22,456 nucleotides of DNA from Acidobacteriota bacterium (GCA_021781255.1 JAJXXG010000703.1:1-22456); one strand, 5' to 3'. Positions 7,399 to 15,134 are shown, counted from the stretch's first letter. A program made the numbers and translations. Notes: generated by a model not told the origin, from the letters alone.

Positions 7399-7833
7399 TT
7401 ATTGCTTCGGTGGCTTGGTTTCCTCCTCCTTTGGAACCGTGATGGTTTCATAGGCGGTTACCGTCGCCATATCTGCCCGTACCTTCTTCTCGTTCTTCGC
7501 CAGCGGGAGAACCACGCTGGTTGAGTACGCCGGGCCCAGCACTTCGCTCAGGAAGTACTTGTCGCCGTATTTGTGGAACACCAGCTTGCCCCGCACCTTG
7601 TCTTCCTTGCCGCTGGGGTGCGTCAAGTGGAAGACGGACACCCCGCTATCGCAGTTGCGAACCACAGCCACGTTAGCAGCGCACGGCGTAATCTGGTAGG
7701 TCCCGGACGGCATCAGTTGGGAATTCCCAACATAGAAATCGAAGGGGATATCAGACTGGACACCCCGCTGGGCGAACAAGGGAGCAGCCAGGAACAGGCC
7801 TGCAACCACAAGCATCATCTTTAGGGTTTTCAT
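7399..7833 (-). CDS. Small secreted protein of unknown function
   Basis: This 144-residue protein begins with a clear signal peptide (MKTLKMMLVVAGLFLAAPLFA, residues 1-21, followed by QRG), so it is exported. The mature part starts with SDIPFDFYVGNSQLMPSGTY, a motif I associate with small acidobacterial secreted proteins of unknown role. Cys51 and Cys61 could form a disulfide. The remainder alternates short beta-strand-like stretches, and the C-terminus is charged (VPKEEETKPPKQ). The ATG at 7833 was chosen because an AAGGAG site lies 9 bp upstream and the signal peptide begins there; the frame opens further upstream, to 7956, without support. Neighbours give no functional clue. Confidence 0.8.
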   Translation of the reverse strand: MKTLKMMLVVAGLFLAAPLFAQRGVQSDIPFDFYVGNSQLMPSGTYQITPCAANVAVVRNCDSGVSVFHLTHPSGKEDKVRGKLVFHKYGDKYFLSEVLGPAYSTSVVLPLAKNEKKVRADMATVTAYETITVPKEEETKPPKQ

Positions 7834-8220
7834 GGGCTCAGCTCCTTCCTCCCGGAGAAGGCTGAGAGAAACTAACTCCCAGCTCTGGCACCATCTGCCC
7901 TGCTCGTGCCCCATGCGATCCAAGCAGCCGGGTGTGCAGCGACCTGACGCTGTCACCAGGAATTTTTCGCTGTGTCATGATCGACTCGCGACGCAATCCT
8001 GGCCACCTCATCACTGACTCACGCGACAATGCGGCAGCCGGGTCGAGGTGATCTGGGCACAACTTGGCCCAAGTCTATCCATTTAGTGCTGAAGTGCAGT
8101 GATTTGCGGTACGCTCGTCAGTGATATCGCACAGCAGCGCCCCCAACCACTTTCTTTTCAGAGGCGAATCCCCGAGCCAACCAATCTTTGCAGCGGGGCC
8201 CGCCGCGACCCGAATGGAAC
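7834..8220. other. Intergenic region without a recognised gene
   Basis: This 387-bp stretch separates two minus-strand genes. It shows a short imperfect direct repeat (CAGTGATTTGCG near 8096 and CAGTGATATCGC near 8120) and a weak GCGG/CCGC hairpin just after the POTRA gene near 8192-8208. It presumably contains the promoter of the secreted-protein gene, but I see no convincing -35/-10 pair. Short open frames here have no family features. Confidence 0.5.
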
Positions 8221-9483
8221 TTACCGGCTCAACCGGATGACCACATTCACCGTGTGCGCTTGCTGGTCGGCGGTGGCGTCGAAGGATTCTTTCGCGCCAA
8301 CCAGCGACCGTTGGAGCGTGGGGTCCTGTGCCATGGCCTTGCGCAGAAAGTCCGCCACATAATTTTCGTCGAACACGTCTCCGGGCATCATCTGCCAATA
8401 TCGCATCAGCAGATTTCGCAATCGATCGGTCACGTTGTCAAATTTGACGAATCCAAGGTGATACACCGGGCCCGGATCTACATCGACCGTGTAGCTCACT
8501 GTTCCGGCGGCGTCGTCGAACTGCGCGTGCGGCGTGAAGGAACAGTCAAGATAGCCCTTGGCTTTGTAGGCCAGCGACAGCGCGCCAAGAACAATAGAAA
8601 GGCGCGCAGCCTGCGACTTCTCCCCTGGCCGATCCGCAAAGATCTTGTTTACGTCGTCCGGTGAAAGCAGCGCGCCATCGGGAAGCTTGACTGAGGCAAC
8701 CCTGTAAACTCGACCCTCCTGCACCGCAATAGAAAAGGGAATCCGAACGGCGTCCGCGGAAATGACCGGAGCGCCGGCTGCTGCAACCTTCACATTTACG
8801 GCAGCATAACCAAGTCGGTGGTACGCATCCTCCACAGCGCGTTGCAGATCGCTTTCCGAGCTGGTCATATCAAAGGGTTGATTCGCCAGCTTGTTCAGCG
8901 CACCCTGAATGTTTGCGTGCTGCGCGTCAGAAACGCCGCTGAGCTGCAGATCTCCGACGATGACCTTTGGGGATGTGACGGAGTAAACGACCACATTCAC
9001 TTTATGGGTAGCAACATCCGCGCCCGTGTTGGCAGCAACCGTGGCCGAGATTCCTTCCTCGGCCAGCAGCTTTTCTAGGGCCACTCGGACACTTTCCATC
9101 AGCCCGTTTTCCGTTGGCACCAGCCCGTGGTAGAGCGGCACCTGGCTGCGCAGATACGCGTCGAGATCCGTTCCCGGCTTGAGCGGGATGTTCTGGAAAC
9201 GCGCCGGGACCAGGTCTGTCGACGGAGTCAGCATGAAGATCAGATCCTGGCCGTCGAACTTGAACGCCAACGTGGCGAAGACTCCGGTGGCAAGCAACCG
9301 CTTTGACCGGTCGTTCATTCCGGCATAGTCCAGCGTCTCGCCATGCTTCAGGCCGGCGGCGACCATCAGTTCTTTGTTCGTGTAATCCGGATCGCCACGG
9401 AACTGGATGGACTTCGGAACAAACTTCTGGGCTTGAAGAGATACGGCTGCAAAGACAAAGAGCAGAACAAACATCCGGCGCAT
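8221..9483 (-). CDS. Exported POTRA-repeat protein (BamA/TamA-like periplasmic part, no barrel)
   Basis: This 420-residue protein has a signal peptide at residues 1-18 (MRRMFVLLFVFAAVSLQA, then QKF). Several POTRA-like units follow: KFVPKSIQFRGDPDYTNKEL near residue 20; VIVGDLQLSGVSDAQHANIQ near 205; then VYRVASVKLPDGALLSPDDV and VYHLGFVKFDNVTDRLRNLL, the latter followed by MMPGDVFDENYV. POTRA units are periplasmic docking modules of Omp85 assembly or translocation proteins. The protein ends right after the last such unit (VNVVIRLSR), so the usual outer-membrane beta-barrel is absent. The ATG at 9483 is chosen for its signal peptide, although no Shine-Dalgarno is visible; the frame extends to 9597. 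It may be a soluble scaffold in envelope assembly. Confidence 0.8.
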   Translation of the reverse strand: MRRMFVLLFVFAAVSLQAQKFVPKSIQFRGDPDYTNKELMVAAGLKHGETLDYAGMNDRSKRLLATGVFATLAFKFDGQDLIFMLTPSTDLVPARFQNIPLKPGTDLDAYLRSQVPLYHGLVPTENGLMESVRVALEKLLAEEGISATVAANTGADVATHKVNVVVYSVTSPKVIVGDLQLSGVSDAQHANIQGALNKLANQPFDMTSSESDLQRAVEDAYHRLGYAAVNVKVAAAGAPVISADAVRIPFSIAVQEGRVYRVASVKLPDGALLSPDDVNKIFADRPGEKSQAARLSIVLGALSLAYKAKGYLDCSFTPHAQFDDAAGTVSYTVDVDPGPVYHLGFVKFDNVTDRLRNLLMRYWQMMPGDVFDENYVADFLRKAMAQDPTLQRSLVGAKESFDATADQQAHTVNVVIRLSR

Positions 9484-9588
9484 AGTCGGTAGAAGATTAG
9501 CACGGAAAATCCGTGGTTCACGAATGCTTTGCATATCACGCGCACGATACACGGAAAGCATAAAACTGAAGTCGCATTGAACGGCTGT

Positions 9589-9618
9589 CAGCGGCACGGC
9601 GCCGCGCAGGCGCCGCTG
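9589..9618. other. GC-rich inverted repeat upstream of the POTRA gene
   Basis: CAGCGGC at 9589-9595 pairs with GCCGCTG at 9612-9618. Within it GGCGCC at 9598-9603 can alternatively pair with GGCGCC at 9609-9614. It lies between tRNA-Leu and the POTRA gene, without a T tract on either strand. Its function is unknown. Confidence 0.35.
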
Positions 9619-9712
9619 CCGGACGCGCGGCCGGGGAACACACGGCCCTCAACATGGCTGCGAAAGAGCCTGGCTGCGGAGGAAGACTGTTTGTCTGGGT
9701 GCTGGAGCACTT

Positions 9713-9800
9713 TGGTGCCGGGAGGGGGGGTCGAACCCCCATGACCGCAAGGGTCGGCGGATTTTGAGTCCGCTGCGTCTGCCAGTTCCGCCATCCCGGC
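9713..9800 (-). tRNA. tRNA-Leu (anticodon CAA)
   Basis: Read on the minus strand, this is an 88-base class II tRNA with acceptor strands GCCGGGA and TCCCGGC, discriminator A and an encoded CCA end. The anticodon stem is GCGGA/TCCGC around CTCAAAA, giving anticodon CAA at 9764-9766. The long variable arm (GACCC, TTGC, GGTC) is typical of leucine tRNA, and the T arm has GGGGG and CCCCC around TTCGA. It decodes UUG. Confidence 0.97.
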
Positions 9801-9807
9801 CCTGTTT

Positions 9808-9823
9808 CTGGAGGAGTCTCCAG
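9808..9823 (-). other. Perfect hairpin just upstream of tRNA-Leu
   Basis: CTGGAG and CTCCAG form a perfect 6-bp stem with a 4-base loop, ending 7 bases before the mature 5' end of tRNA-Leu. It is analogous in place to the hairpin ahead of tRNA-Pro (7153-7172). It could shape the pre-tRNA 5' leader. Confidence 0.4.
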
Positions 9824-9919
9824 CGATACGTGCCAGTTGTAAGCATACCATTGCGGGCAGCGGCCGGGGCTTGCGCGGGCCGCTTGGAGTGAACTCGCCG
9901 CTGATGGTCTGGTATGACG

Positions 9920-11779
9920 CTACGGCTTGCGCGTGGGCGCGGGCCGCTCGAAAATGGGCGCTGGAACGCTATGCACGTGGTCCTGCGGGCCGCCCTGCAG
10001 ATCAAAGTAGATGAGTGTGTTGGCGCCTTTGCTGAGCCAGGGGCCTGGCAGATAGAGCGAGTACTGCGGCCCGATGGACCAGAAGCGGCCTAGCGGACGA
10101 TCGTTGATCCAGAGCTCGCCCTTGTGCAGCGAGCGCGTGTCCAGAAAGGTGTCTGCCGGGGCGGCCACCTGCATCTTGGCTCGATAGAAGCACGGGCCGC
10201 TGCAGGACTGGGGCAGGAAGCGCAGCGAGGACGGCTGCCGCATGGGCAATGAATAAATTTGCCAGTGCTGCGGTGCCTTGCCTGCGAGCGTGACGCCGCC
10301 GGTGATGCCTTTGCGCTCGCCGCGAAGGGCGGTGGTGAAGTTGACGCGGCCGCTGTTCTCAACGAGGATGTCGAGTGTGGCGGCGGAGCGGACGACGGGC
10401 AGGCTGAGCTGCGTTTGGCCGAGCCTGCGGTCGAGCGTACCCACCAGTTCCTGGTTGATGTAGATCTGCGCATAGTCATGCAGGCCGTTCAGGACGAGGT
10501 CGCCGCCCATGCCGGGCTGCAGGCTGGTGCGATAAAGAATGTAACCGTAGGCCTGGTCGAGATCTTCCATGGTGAGCAGCGTGTCGGACTCGACCGGCTG
10601 CGGGAGATTGTGCCAGAGCGAGGCCGTCTCCACGCCCATGGAGACCGGGAAGCTGCGCGGAGCGGCGCGGCCGGGCACCGGGGGCGGAGTGATGCCGGTG
10701 GCCTTGCGGATGACGTCGCGGAAGAGAAAGTATTTGGCGGCAGGTTCACCGCTCTCGCTGAGCGGCGCGTCGTAGTCGTAGCTGGTGGTGTCCGGCTGGT
10801 AGTTTTTGCCGTCGCTGTTGGCGCCATTCATCCAGCCAAAGCTGGTGCCGCCGTGGAACATGTAGAGGTTGACCGAGTAGCCCTGGCGAAGCATCCAGTC
10901 GAGTTCGGCGGCCTGTTTGGGGCCGTCGGTGACGTGGTGCTTTTCGCCCCAGTGATCAAACCAGCCATCCCAGTACTCGCCGGTCATGCGCAGGGATGCG
11001 GGGCGCTCCTTGTCGAGCGTGGCGAAGGCCTGCCGGGCTTCGCCGGTGCCGAAGTTGATGACCGCGGGCAGTTCCGGCAGCGAACCTTTGGGTAGCTGCT
11101 CAGGACCATCGGCGGTGTAGAGCACGCCGGCGCCCATGCCGCTGCGCTGGAGCGCGGCCTTCACGTCTTCCATATATTGGTGGTCATCGCCGAAGGAGCC
11201 GTACTCGTTCTCCACCTGCACGGCGAGGATGGGCCCGCCGTTCTGCGCCAGCAGCGGCGCGATCTCTTTGCCCAGGCGGGTGAACCATGCGTTGACGGCG
11301 GCCATGTAGCGGGCGTCGCGACTGCGCAGCACGAGATGGGGATCCTTGAGCAGCCAGGCGGGATATCCGCCCAGATCCCACTCGGCGCAGACGTAGGGGC
11401 CGGGCCGCAAGATCACGTACAGGCCCTCCTGCTGCGCCTCGCGGATGTACTCGGCGACGTCGTTCTGGCCGGTGAAGTCGAAGACGCCGGGGCGCGGCTC
11501 ATGCAGGTTCCAGAAGACGTAGGTGGTGATGGTGTTGAGCCCCATGGCACGGGCCATGCGGAAGCGCTGACGCCAGTAGGCGCGCGGAACGCGCGAGTAG
11601 TGCATCTCGCCGGCGATGATCTGGAGCGGCTTGCCATCAACCACGAAGTGCTGACCGACCACTGCCACGGTGTGGCGCGCGGAGGCTGCGGCGTGGGCCG
11701 CGACCGCCACGGCGAACAGGCAGGCGACCGTGAGCGGCCTGACGTGCAGTAGAGATTGCTTTGCATTATGGCGCATCAT
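9920..11779 (-). CDS. Secreted GH35 beta-galactosidase
   Basis: This 619-residue protein has an N-terminal signal region (about 1-30, ending AVAVAAHA) and a GH35 TIM-barrel: FVVDGKPLQIIAGEMHYSRV near 45-64, then ITTYVFWNLHEP and LRPGPYVCAEWDLGGYPAWL. In GH35 the acid/base is the second Glu of ENEYG (here Glu192) and the nucleophile is the Glu of TGEYWDGWFDHWG (here Glu268); both are present. Beta-sandwich domains follow, ending near FWSIGPQYSLYLPGPWL. The enzyme removes terminal beta-galactose from oligo- or polysaccharides, probably plant-derived, outside the cytoplasm. The ATG at 11779 has AGGAG 8 bp upstream. The frame opens to a GTG at 11902, but that would lie inside the operator. It is divergent from the LacI-family gene, which probably regulates it. 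Confidence 0.93.
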   Translation of the reverse strand: MMRHNAKQSLLHVRPLTVACLFAVAVAAHAAASARHTVAVVGQHFVVDGKPLQIIAGEMHYSRVPRAYWRQRFRMARAMGLNTITTYVFWNLHEPRPGVFDFTGQNDVAEYIREAQQEGLYVILRPGPYVCAEWDLGGYPAWLLKDPHLVLRSRDARYMAAVNAWFTRLGKEIAPLLAQNGGPILAVQVENEYGSFGDDHQYMEDVKAALQRSGMGAGVLYTADGPEQLPKGSLPELPAVINFGTGEARQAFATLDKERPASLRMTGEYWDGWFDHWGEKHHVTDGPKQAAELDWMLRQGYSVNLYMFHGGTSFGWMNGANSDGKNYQPDTTSYDYDAPLSESGEPAAKYFLFRDVIRKATGITPPPVPGRAAPRSFPVSMGVETASLWHNLPQPVESDTLLTMEDLDQAYGYILYRTSLQPGMGGDLVLNGLHDYAQIYINQELVGTLDRRLGQTQLSLPVVRSAATLDILVENSGRVNFTTALRGERKGITGGVTLAGKAPQHWQIYSLPMRQPSSLRFLPQSCSGPCFYRAKMQVAAPADTFLDTRSLHKGELWINDRPLGRFWSIGPQYSLYLPGPWLSKGANTLIYFDLQGGPQDHVHSVPAPIFERPAPTRKP

Positions 11780-11887
11780 GGGCGACTCTCCTGGGTTTGC
11801 ACGTGCGGCGCGGTGGCGGATGTCCGGATTGAGCGGTGGCCGTTTGCCAGTGGCGTACTTCTGAAGGGACGCCGCAGTGGCAAGCCA

Positions 11888-11901
11888 TGTACACGTACAC
11901 A
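11888..11901. promoter_or_regulatory. LacI-type operator O1 at the GH35 promoter
   Basis: TGTACACGTACACA is a 14-bp partly symmetric site with a central CG, the typical form of LacI/GalR operators. It begins about 10 bp downstream of the -10 box of the GH35 promoter, over the expected start of the transcript, a position suited to repression. Closely related sites occur at 14917-14930 and 14931-14944. Its assignment to the LacI-family protein encoded next door is inference. Confidence 0.65.
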
Positions 11902-11911
11902 CAAACTCACG

Positions 11912-11940
11912 ATGGTACCGGCATCACACGGCCGCGTCAA
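11912..11940 (-). promoter_or_regulatory. Promoter of the GH35 gene
   Basis: On the minus strand TTGACG (11935-11940), a 17-bp spacer and TACCAT (11912-11917) form a good sigma70-type promoter. The predicted start lies near 11905, giving a leader of about 125 bases. The LacI-type operator lies directly downstream. Confidence 0.65.
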
Positions 11941-11971
11941 ACGATTACCATCATTTTCGGAGGAGTTCCCT

Positions 11972-13009
11972 GTGCGTTCGCAGCCGCCTGAGATTGCCCG
12001 CAATATGCGTACCGTTGCCCTGCGCGCGGGCGTCTCCACCGCTACTGTTTCGCGTGTGCTGAACGGCTCCGGCGCGGTGAAGGCGGAGACGGCGGAGCGC
12101 GTGCGCAAGGCGCTGAAGGAGCTGCGGTTCATCCCCAACCCTTCGGCCACTACGCTGAAGTACGGGCGCAGCAATACGTACGGCATCATCCTGCCGGACC
12201 TGACCAATCCCTTCTACCCGGAGTTTCTGCTGGAGTTTGAAGATGTGTTTGTGGAGCAGGATCACGAGGTGCTGGTGGCCACCACACAATCGAGCCAGCA
12301 GAAGCTGACCAACACGGTGCGGCGCATGCTGATGCGACGCGTGGATGGCGTTGTGATGATGGCGTCGGAGGTGGACACGCGCGCCGTTGAGCCGATCCTC
12401 AATCAGCAGATTCCGATTGTGACCATCGACCGGCGACGCGCGCAGAAGGGCTGCGCCGATGTGGCCATCGCCTTTGAAGATGGCTACCGCGAGGCCGTGC
12501 TGCGGCTGAAGGCGCTGGGACATCGCAGCATCGGATTCATTGGAGGCACCGAAGGGCTGCGCACCTCAGAGATTCGACTGCAGGCCTTTCAACAGGCGCT
12601 GGCGGAGGCCGAACTGCGCTTTGAGCCACGCTTTGTGCGCGCGGGGGACTACCGCGTGAACGGCGGCGATGCGGCCATGCGCTCTCTGCTGCGCCAGCAG
12701 CGACGACCAACGGCGGTGATGACGGTGAACGACCTGACGGCGCTGGGCGCACTGCGCGCGTTGCATGCGCTGGGCATCGGCGTACCGACGCAGATGTCGC
12801 TGGTGGGCTTTGACGGGATTCTGCTCGGTGAGGCGGCGTTTCCCCCGCTCACCACTGTCGCAGTTGCGCGCCGGGAGATGGCCGAGCGCTGCCTGGAGGC
12901 CCTGGGCAAGCTGCAGCAAAACGTGGGCACGCGCGGACCGCTGCTTTCGGTTCCTGTGCTGCTGGTAGAGCGGGAGTCGACCGGGCCGGCGCCCCGAACG
13001 CGCACATGA
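11972..13009 (+). CDS. LacI-family transcriptional regulator
   Basis: This 345-residue protein has a LacI-type helix-turn-helix at about residues 13-33 (TVALRAGVSTATVSRVLNGS) with the hinge region following (LRFIPNPSATTLKYGRSNTYG). A periplasmic-binding-protein-like sensor domain fills the rest, with family blocks such as GIILPDLTNPFYPEF, ALGHRSIGFIGG and PTAVMTVNDLTALGALRALH, then SLVGFDGI. Such proteins bind a sugar and release a palindromic operator. The GTG start at 11972 has GGAGGAG 6 bp upstream; the open frame from 11756 is not credible. Its neighbours, a GH35 enzyme (divergent) and a sodium symporter (convergent, 6 bp apart), suggest a galactoside-type ligand. A TACCAT box at 11946-11951 may be its -10. 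Confidence 0.95.
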   Translation: MRSQPPEIARNMRTVALRAGVSTATVSRVLNGSGAVKAETAERVRKALKELRFIPNPSATTLKYGRSNTYGIILPDLTNPFYPEFLLEFEDVFVEQDHEVLVATTQSSQQKLTNTVRRMLMRRVDGVVMMASEVDTRAVEPILNQQIPIVTIDRRRAQKGCADVAIAFEDGYREAVLRLKALGHRSIGFIGGTEGLRTSEIRLQAFQQALAEAELRFEPRFVRAGDYRVNGGDAAMRSLLRQQRRPTAVMTVNDLTALGALRALHALGIGVPTQMSLVGFDGILLGEAAFPPLTTVAVARREMAERCLEALGKLQQNVGTRGPLLSVPVLLVERESTGPAPRTRT

Positions 13010-13015
13010 ACGGGA

Positions 13016-14608
13016 TCAGCGCCAGGCAAAGTTGAGAAGAGCGCAGATGGCAAGCAGCAGTGCGGAGAGCACGAGCAGCCTGCCGATCTTTTCGCCGCGC
13101 AGCCCTTCGCGCAGCGTCAGGCGCATGGGGGCTGGCTGCGGCGCTGTTTCGCGCTCGGGCTCGGTACTGGCCAGCGAGGCCACAACCAGCGCGATGCCGA
13201 AGCTGTAGAGCGCGATGTGGAAGTTGGCGTTCATGATGCTGCCGTAGCGGATAAGCCGGAGCATTACGGCGGACTCATGCGCAAGCGAGACGCCCGCGCC
13301 GCAGAGAAAGCCGAGGAAGGCGCCGCGGGCGGTGGTGCGCCGCGTGGTCATGCCCAGCAGAAAGATGGCCCAGAAGGGCGCACCGAAGAGCGAGAAGATC
13401 AGCTGCACCTGCTCCATCAGGTTGCTGAAGTAGAAGCTGCTGGTGCACTCCGCAATGCCGATCCCCATGGCAACGATGGTGGCGAGCTTGCCGATGTAGA
13501 GGTAGTGGCGCTCGGTGCGCCCGGGGCGCAGATGCGTGCGATAGATGTCCTGCGTCCAGACGGCGGCGAAGGCGGAGATGTTGGCGGCAAGGCCGGACAT
13601 GAGGCTGGCCACCAGCGCAGTGAGCCCGAGTCCGAGCAGGGTGGGGCTGTAGAAGAGGGTCATCATGGCGGGCAGAGCCTGATCGAAGCGCTGCACGGTG
13701 CCCAGTTGCGGCAACGTGTGGATGGCCGCGAGCCCGGGAATGACCACCAACAGCGAAAAGGCGAGCTTGCCGAAGCCGGCCCACAAGGGGACCTGGCGCG
13801 CCTCTGCCAGGGTACGCGCTGCCAGAGCGCGCTGAATCTGCACAAAGTCCGTTCCCCAGTAGCTGAAGCTGAGCACAAAGCCCAGGCCGAGCATCACGCC
13901 GGTCAGGTCCATCTGCCCATGCGGATCCACCAGCGGAAGACGGCTCCACAGGTGGCCCTGCATGCCCGGCAGCGGCGCACCGCTTTTGACAATGCCCACG
14001 GTGCGCACGAAGATGGGCGCCAGGCCGGCGACCATGACCACGAGTTGAAAGACTTCGTTGTAGATGGTGGCGCGCACGCCGCCCATGAGCACGTAGACGA
14101 GCACCACCACGGCGGAGATGAGCGCGCCGACCCAGAACTGGAGGCCTACAAGCACATGCAGTACCTGCGCCATGGCATAGAGGCTGATGCCGGAGAGCAT
14201 GAGCATCACGATGGCCGAGACGTAGGCATTCAGCAGCCGGACGCGCCGGTCATAGCGCACCTCAAGATACTCCGGCACGCTGTGCACGCCGCTCTGCCTG
14301 TAGACGGGGATCATCCAGAGGGCAAGAAAGACCATGCCGGGGATGGCGCCGATCCAGTAGAAGTGAAAGGCCTGCACGCCATACTCGGCAGCCATGGCGC
14401 TGAGGCCCACGATCTCCAGCGCGCCGCAGTTGGCGGAGAGAAACGACGCGGCCACCACACCCATGGAGATGGAACGGCTGGCATTCAAATATTGGCCCGC
14501 ATTCGCAGTGCGCCGGCGGGAGAGCCATCCGATGACGAGGGTGGTCAGGAAATAGGCGGGGATGACGGCAAGGCCCAGCGGGCTGAGTTCAGCGGTTGGC
14601 GTATGCAC
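13016..14608 (-). CDS. Sodium:solute symporter (SSS family), probably a sugar transporter
   Basis: This 530-residue, highly hydrophobic protein has 13-14 likely membrane helices and SSS-family sequence. The N-terminal region has AGQYLNASRSISMGVVAASF followed by LSANCGALEIVGLSAMAAEYG. The middle has VLVYVLMGGVRATIYNEVFQ, then FVLSFSYWGTDFVQIQRALAARTL. The C-terminal half has LGLTALVASLMSGLAANISA, with FAAVWTQDIYRTHLRPG after it. SSS proteins import a substrate with sodium across the inner membrane. The GH35/LacI context points to a galactoside or monosaccharide substrate, which is inference. The start is a GTG without a strong ribosome binding site, and I saw no better in-frame start nearby. 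Its stop lies 6 bp from the convergent LacI-family stop, so the three genes form one compact locus. Confidence 0.9.
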   Translation of the reverse strand: MHTPTAELSPLGLAVIPAYFLTTLVIGWLSRRRTANAGQYLNASRSISMGVVAASFLSANCGALEIVGLSAMAAEYGVQAFHFYWIGAIPGMVFLALWMIPVYRQSGVHSVPEYLEVRYDRRVRLLNAYVSAIVMLMLSGISLYAMAQVLHVLVGLQFWVGALISAVVVLVYVLMGGVRATIYNEVFQLVVMVAGLAPIFVRTVGIVKSGAPLPGMQGHLWSRLPLVDPHGQMDLTGVMLGLGFVLSFSYWGTDFVQIQRALAARTLAEARQVPLWAGFGKLAFSLLVVIPGLAAIHTLPQLGTVQRFDQALPAMMTLFYSPTLLGLGLTALVASLMSGLAANISAFAAVWTQDIYRTHLRPGRTERHYLYIGKLATIVAMGIGIAECTSSFYFSNLMEQVQLIFSLFGAPFWAIFLLGMTTRRTTARGAFLGFLCGAGVSLAHESAVMLRLIRYGSIMNANFHIALYSFGIALVVASLASTEPERETAPQPAPMRLTLREGLRGEKIGRLLVLSALLLAICALLNFAWR

Positions 14609-14642
14609 AAATGGAGTACCTTGCCGGGGCCGGCTGGACCAA

Positions 14643-14672
14643 ACTATACGTGAGGCGCGGAAAAGATGTCGA
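14643..14672 (-). promoter_or_regulatory. Proximal promoter of the symporter gene
   Basis: On the minus strand TCGACA (14667-14672), an 18-bp spacer and TATAGT (14643-14648) each match the consensus at five of six positions. The predicted start near 14637 would give a leader of about 30 bases before the GTG. TATACGTG at 14645-14652, overlapping the -10, resembles half of the LacI-type operator found further upstream. Confidence 0.55.
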
Positions 14673-14701
14673 GGACGAAGGTGCGAGTCTTCGCCCTCGA
14701 C
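14655..14701 (-). terminator. Terminator-like hairpin in the symporter leader
   Basis: On the minus strand GTCGAGG-gc-GAAG, an 8-base loop, CTTC-gt-CCTCGAC (7 plus 4 bp around a 2x2 internal loop) is followed by ATCTTTTCC. It could end transcripts from the distal promoter before they reach the symporter, or act as an attenuator. The T tract is short, so the call is tentative. Confidence 0.35.
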
Positions 14702-14916
14702 ACGGAGCCCTCCGCAGTTGGCAGTACGGCACTCCTGCCGGCTGAATGTGTCAGGGTATCTTCAGCCAGACAGGAGTTGGAGCCCGAGGACTCGTTCGTG
14801 ACGGAACGAATCCCGCAGCATGCCTGCGAGGCTGCTCGGAGGATGGCCATCGCAACCATGCGTGGAAGCAGAGCCTGCGACGAAGGAGCATGCGGGCACG
14901 CTGGCTTCGCAGCGGG

Positions 14917-14944
14917 TGTATACGTGTTCATGTATACGTATGCA
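14917..14944. promoter_or_regulatory. Tandem LacI-type operators O2 and O3
   Basis: TGTATACGTGTTCA (14917-14930) and TGTATACGTATGCA (14931-14944) abut exactly, each 14 bp with a central CG. The second differs from the perfect palindrome TGTATACGTATACA at one base. Both share the pattern TGTAYACGTRYNCA with the site at the GH35 promoter. They lie directly downstream of a strong minus-strand promoter, as O1 does, which suggests common control by the neighbouring LacI-family protein. Confidence 0.65.
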
Positions 14945-14959
14945 TTCCGCGTTGAGCCA

Positions 14960-14988
14960 ACTTTAAGCCTGCCCCCGGGGCCTGTCAA
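14960..14988 (-). promoter_or_regulatory. Distal minus-strand promoter upstream of the symporter
   Basis: TTGACA (14983-14988, a full consensus match), a 17-bp spacer and TAAAGT (14960-14965) form the best promoter in the window. The predicted start is near 14953, with the tandem operators at about +9 to +36. The next minus-strand gene, the symporter, begins about 345 bases downstream. Confidence 0.65.
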
Positions 14989-15134
14989 GACGAACACTTT
15001 GTCCGGTTTCTCCGGCTGGCAGGCTGCGCTGGGTTCGGCTGGCTTCCCCTCGCGGCACGGTGGTCCGCTGGCCGCTGGCCGGGCGGGCGCGGTGGCGGCC
15101 GGTTCTGCGGCTTCGGACCCGCTTCGAGCTGATT

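Noticed and set aside
13217..14653. A 478-codon plus-strand frame antisense to the sodium symporter
   Set aside because: It is a mirror of a high-GC gene. The encoded sequence is rich in His, Glu, Gly and Ala with no domain, whereas the minus-strand frame is a clear SSS transporter.
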